49,437 bases of DNA from Solobacterium sp. UBA1761 (GTDB lineage: Bacteria > Bacillota_I > Bacilli_A > Erysipelotrichales > Erysipelotrichaceae). The translations under genes were made by a program, and so were the position numbers. A model generated the notes under the pieces. It saw only the letters and a program-made list of their open reading frames with translations, was not told where the DNA came from and made no database searches. The first letter of the stretch is position 1, and the number at the start of each line of letters is the position of its first letter. The stretch covers positions 1-49,437 of the forward strand of contig DCHD01000009.1 in NCBI GenBank assembly GCA_002315565.1. Direction: 5' to 3'. Shown here one piece after another: positions 47,640-49,437 of this stretch.

Positions 47640-49343
47640 CTATTTAAGAACTTCCTTTACCATTTCGGTAACTTCTTCACAGGTATGGCATTTCATAGCT
47701 TTTTCAGCCATAACTTTCATATCTGAGTAATTAAGTTCTTTAATCATCTTTCTTGTACGAAGTACTGAAGATGCTGACATTGAGAATTCATCAAGTCCTA
47801 AACCGAGCAGCACTGGAGCAGCAAGTGGATCTCCAGCCATTTCGCCGCACATACCACACCATTTGCCCTGTGAGTGTGCACCATCAATTGTCATCTTAAC
47901 AAGTCTTAAGATTGATGGATTCAGTGGCTGATAAAGATAAGCAACTTTTTCAGACATTCTGTCTGCTGCCATTGAGTACTGAATCAGGTCATTTGTACCG
48001 ATTGAGAAGAAGTCAGCATATTTTGCAAATTCATCAGCAAGTACAGCTGCTGCTGGGATTTCAACCATCATACCGATTTCAATTTCATCAGATACTTTCT
48101 GACCTTCTTTAATCAGATTTTCTTTTTCTTCAAGAACCAAAGCCTTAGCATCCAGGAATTCATTGACAGTAGCAATCATTGGGAACATGATGGCTAGTTT
48201 GCCATAGATTGATGCTCTTAATAGAGCTCTGATCTGAGTGCGGAAGATGTCTTTTCTATCAAGGCAAAGTCTGATTGCACGGTAGCCTAAGAATGGATTC
48301 ATTTCTTCTTCAAATGTGAAGTAATCAAGTTTCTTGTCGCCACCGATATCCAGTGTTCTGACTACAACTCTCTTACCTTTCATATCTTCAAGAACTACTT
48401 TATATGCTTCATACTGTTCATCTTCTGTTGGGAAGCCGCCTTTAGAATCCATATACAGGAATTCAGTACGGTACAGACCAACGCCTTCAGCGCCGTTCTT
48501 GATTACATTTTCAACATCTTTTGGAGTACCGATATTGCCGGCGATGTCAATCTTATGTCCGTCTTTAGACTGAGATTCTTCATTGACAAGAACCTTTAAT
48601 GCTTCTTTTTCTTCAAGGTATTTAGCATTTTTTGCTGAATACTTTTCAATTTCTTCTTTAGTTGGGTTAATAACTACATCACCATCAATAGAGTCAACGA
48701 TAATCATATCGCCATGTTTTGCGTTAGCCAGGATTCCGGTTGTACCAACAACCGCAGGAATGCCCAGTGAAACAGCCATGATTGCTGAATGAGATGTTCT
48801 GCCACCGATTTCAGTACAGAAACCTAAACATAACTTCTTATTAAGCTGTGCTGTATCTGATGGAGTAAGTTCATTTGCAACAATGACAACTTCCTCATCA
48901 ATTGCAGTCAAGTCAGGAATCTGAACACCAAGAATATTGCATGTCAGTCTGAATGATACGTCACGGATATCAGCTGCTCTTTCTTTGAAATAAGCATCTT
49001 CCAGTGATTCGAACATGGCAATCATCTGATCAGAGATAACTTTACAAGCCCAGTCCGCCTTGTAACCGTCATTGATCATATTTTTCATTTGACCAGTATA
49101 TTCTGGGTCATTTACCATCATAAGGTGAGCATCAAAGATAGCAAGTTCTTCTTCTGATAGATTTGCTGCTGCTCTTTCCTTTACTTTTTCTATATCTGCA
49201 TTTGTTTTTGCTAAAGCGTCTTCCAGTACCTTAAGTTCAGCAGTTGTATCCCCTTTAGCTTCTTTGATATCGATAACTGGTGTTTCATACTTGAACACTT
49301 TACCAATAGCGATACCACCTGATGTAGCTATACCTTTTAACAT
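47640..49343 (-). CDS. ptsI: PTS enzyme I (phosphoenolpyruvate-protein phosphotransferase)
   Basis: First component of the sugar phosphotransferase system; moves phosphate from PEP to HPr. 567 residues. Phosphorylated His in GGRTSHSAIMAVSLGIPAVVG, the PEP-binding TIM barrel with VGLYRTEFLYM and VRTLDIGGDK, and the active Cys in WCGMCGEMAGDP. GTAAGGAGAAAAAC precedes ATG 49343. No ptsH is between it and its promoter; a ptsH gene could lie beyond the window edge or elsewhere. Confidence 0.97.
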   Translation of the reverse strand: MLKGIATSGGIAIGKVFKYETPVIDIKEAKGDTTAELKVLEDALAKTNADIEKVKERAAANLSEEELAIFDAHLMMVNDPEYTGQMKNMINDGYKADWACKVISDQMIAMFESLEDAYFKERAADIRDVSFRLTCNILGVQIPDLTAIDEEVVIVANELTPSDTAQLNKKLCLGFCTEIGGRTSHSAIMAVSLGIPAVVGTTGILANAKHGDMIIVDSIDGDVVINPTKEEIEKYSAKNAKYLEEKEALKVLVNEESQSKDGHKIDIAGNIGTPKDVENVIKNGAEGVGLYRTEFLYMDSKGGFPTEDEQYEAYKVVLEDMKGKRVVVRTLDIGGDKKLDYFTFEEEMNPFLGYRAIRLCLDRKDIFRTQIRALLRASIYGKLAIMFPMIATVNEFLDAKALVLEEKENLIKEGQKVSDEIEIGMMVEIPAAAVLADEFAKYADFFSIGTNDLIQYSMAADRMSEKVAYLYQPLNPSILRLVKMTIDGAHSQGKWCGMCGEMAGDPLAAPVLLGLGLDEFSMSASSVLRTRKMIKELNYSDMKVMAEKAMKCHTCEEVTEMVKEVLK

Positions 49344-49369
49344 TTTGTTTTTCTCCTTACCACTTGATT

Positions 49370-49378
49370 ATTATATCA
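49370..49378 (-). promoter_or_regulatory. Extended -10 promoter of ptsI
   Basis: TGATATAAT on the minus strand, giving a leader of about 20 nt with AAGGAGAA. No good -35. Confidence 0.55.
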
Positions 49379-49437
49379 AAGAGTTAGGGTTTTAAGAAAT
49401 TGAACATATGCTTTGATCGTGTAAAATGGTTCGGGAA

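Overview
The window looks like a chromosomal segment of a low-GC Bacillota (Firmicutes). The gene order of the first 20 kb (codV-type xerC, trmFO, topA, dprA, rnhB, rbgA, rplS, trmD, rimM, khpA, rpsP, ffh) mirrors the Bacillus core order but lacks hslVU-codY. The dcw cluster stops after mraY. TGA is an ordinary stop (lepB, metI, ltaS-like), so this is not a Mollicutes code. A member of the Erysipelotrichales is my best guess, held loosely. No phage, IS, CRISPR, rRNA or tRNA was found. All genes except tmcAL lie on the minus strand, so transcription runs from high to low coordinates.

Layout, low to high coordinate: (1) 0-8.6 kb, an envelope sulfatase-type polymerase, the Xer/TrmFO/TopA/DprA group and rnhB-rbgA. 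(2) 8.6-13.1 kb, signal peptidase, ribosomal proteins L19 and S16, the rRNA/tRNA modification genes trmD and rimM, khpA, ffh and a short ssb. (3) 13.2-24.7 kb, the inactive/active M16 pair ymfF-ymfH, ftsK, a degenerate RNase J (J2 type), miaB, a 2[4Fe-4S] ferredoxin, and a T-box-controlled hisS-aspS operon. (4) 24.7-34.2 kb, relA, apt, recJ, then the short dcw cluster mraY-pbpB-ftsL-rsmH-mraZ with a four-repeat MraZ operator, and rpmF. (5) 34.3-45.8 kb, a methionine/SAM region: a methionine T-box controls metQ-metN-metI (continuing into yceD-rpmF), and a SAM-I riboswitch controls an ECF transporter (S, fused A-A', T), an M20 dipeptidase and two tandem SAM-hydrolase (DUF62) paralogues, with a metallo-beta-lactamase gene beyond a terminator. 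Divergent tmcAL sits between them. (6) 45.9-49.4 kb, yebC, an Alg13/Alg14-like glycosyltransferase pair and ptsI.

Two observations stand out. First, the SAM-riboswitch operon joins an ECF importer to two SAM-cleaving enzymes. A SAM-degrading enzyme switched on when SAM is low makes sense mainly if the enzyme works on an imported sulfonium compound, so this may be an unrecognised SAM or sulfonium salvage system. Second, eleven genes have no Shine-Dalgarno sequence and instead carry a -10 hexamer 6-9 nt before the start codon (six of them exactly 6 nt), the geometry expected of leaderless mRNAs. Seven of these lie in very compact stop codon-terminator-promoter-start junctions of about 36-54 bp. 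Genes that do have Shine-Dalgarno sites carry longer leaders, often with extended -10 (TGnTATAAT) or full -35/-10 promoters.
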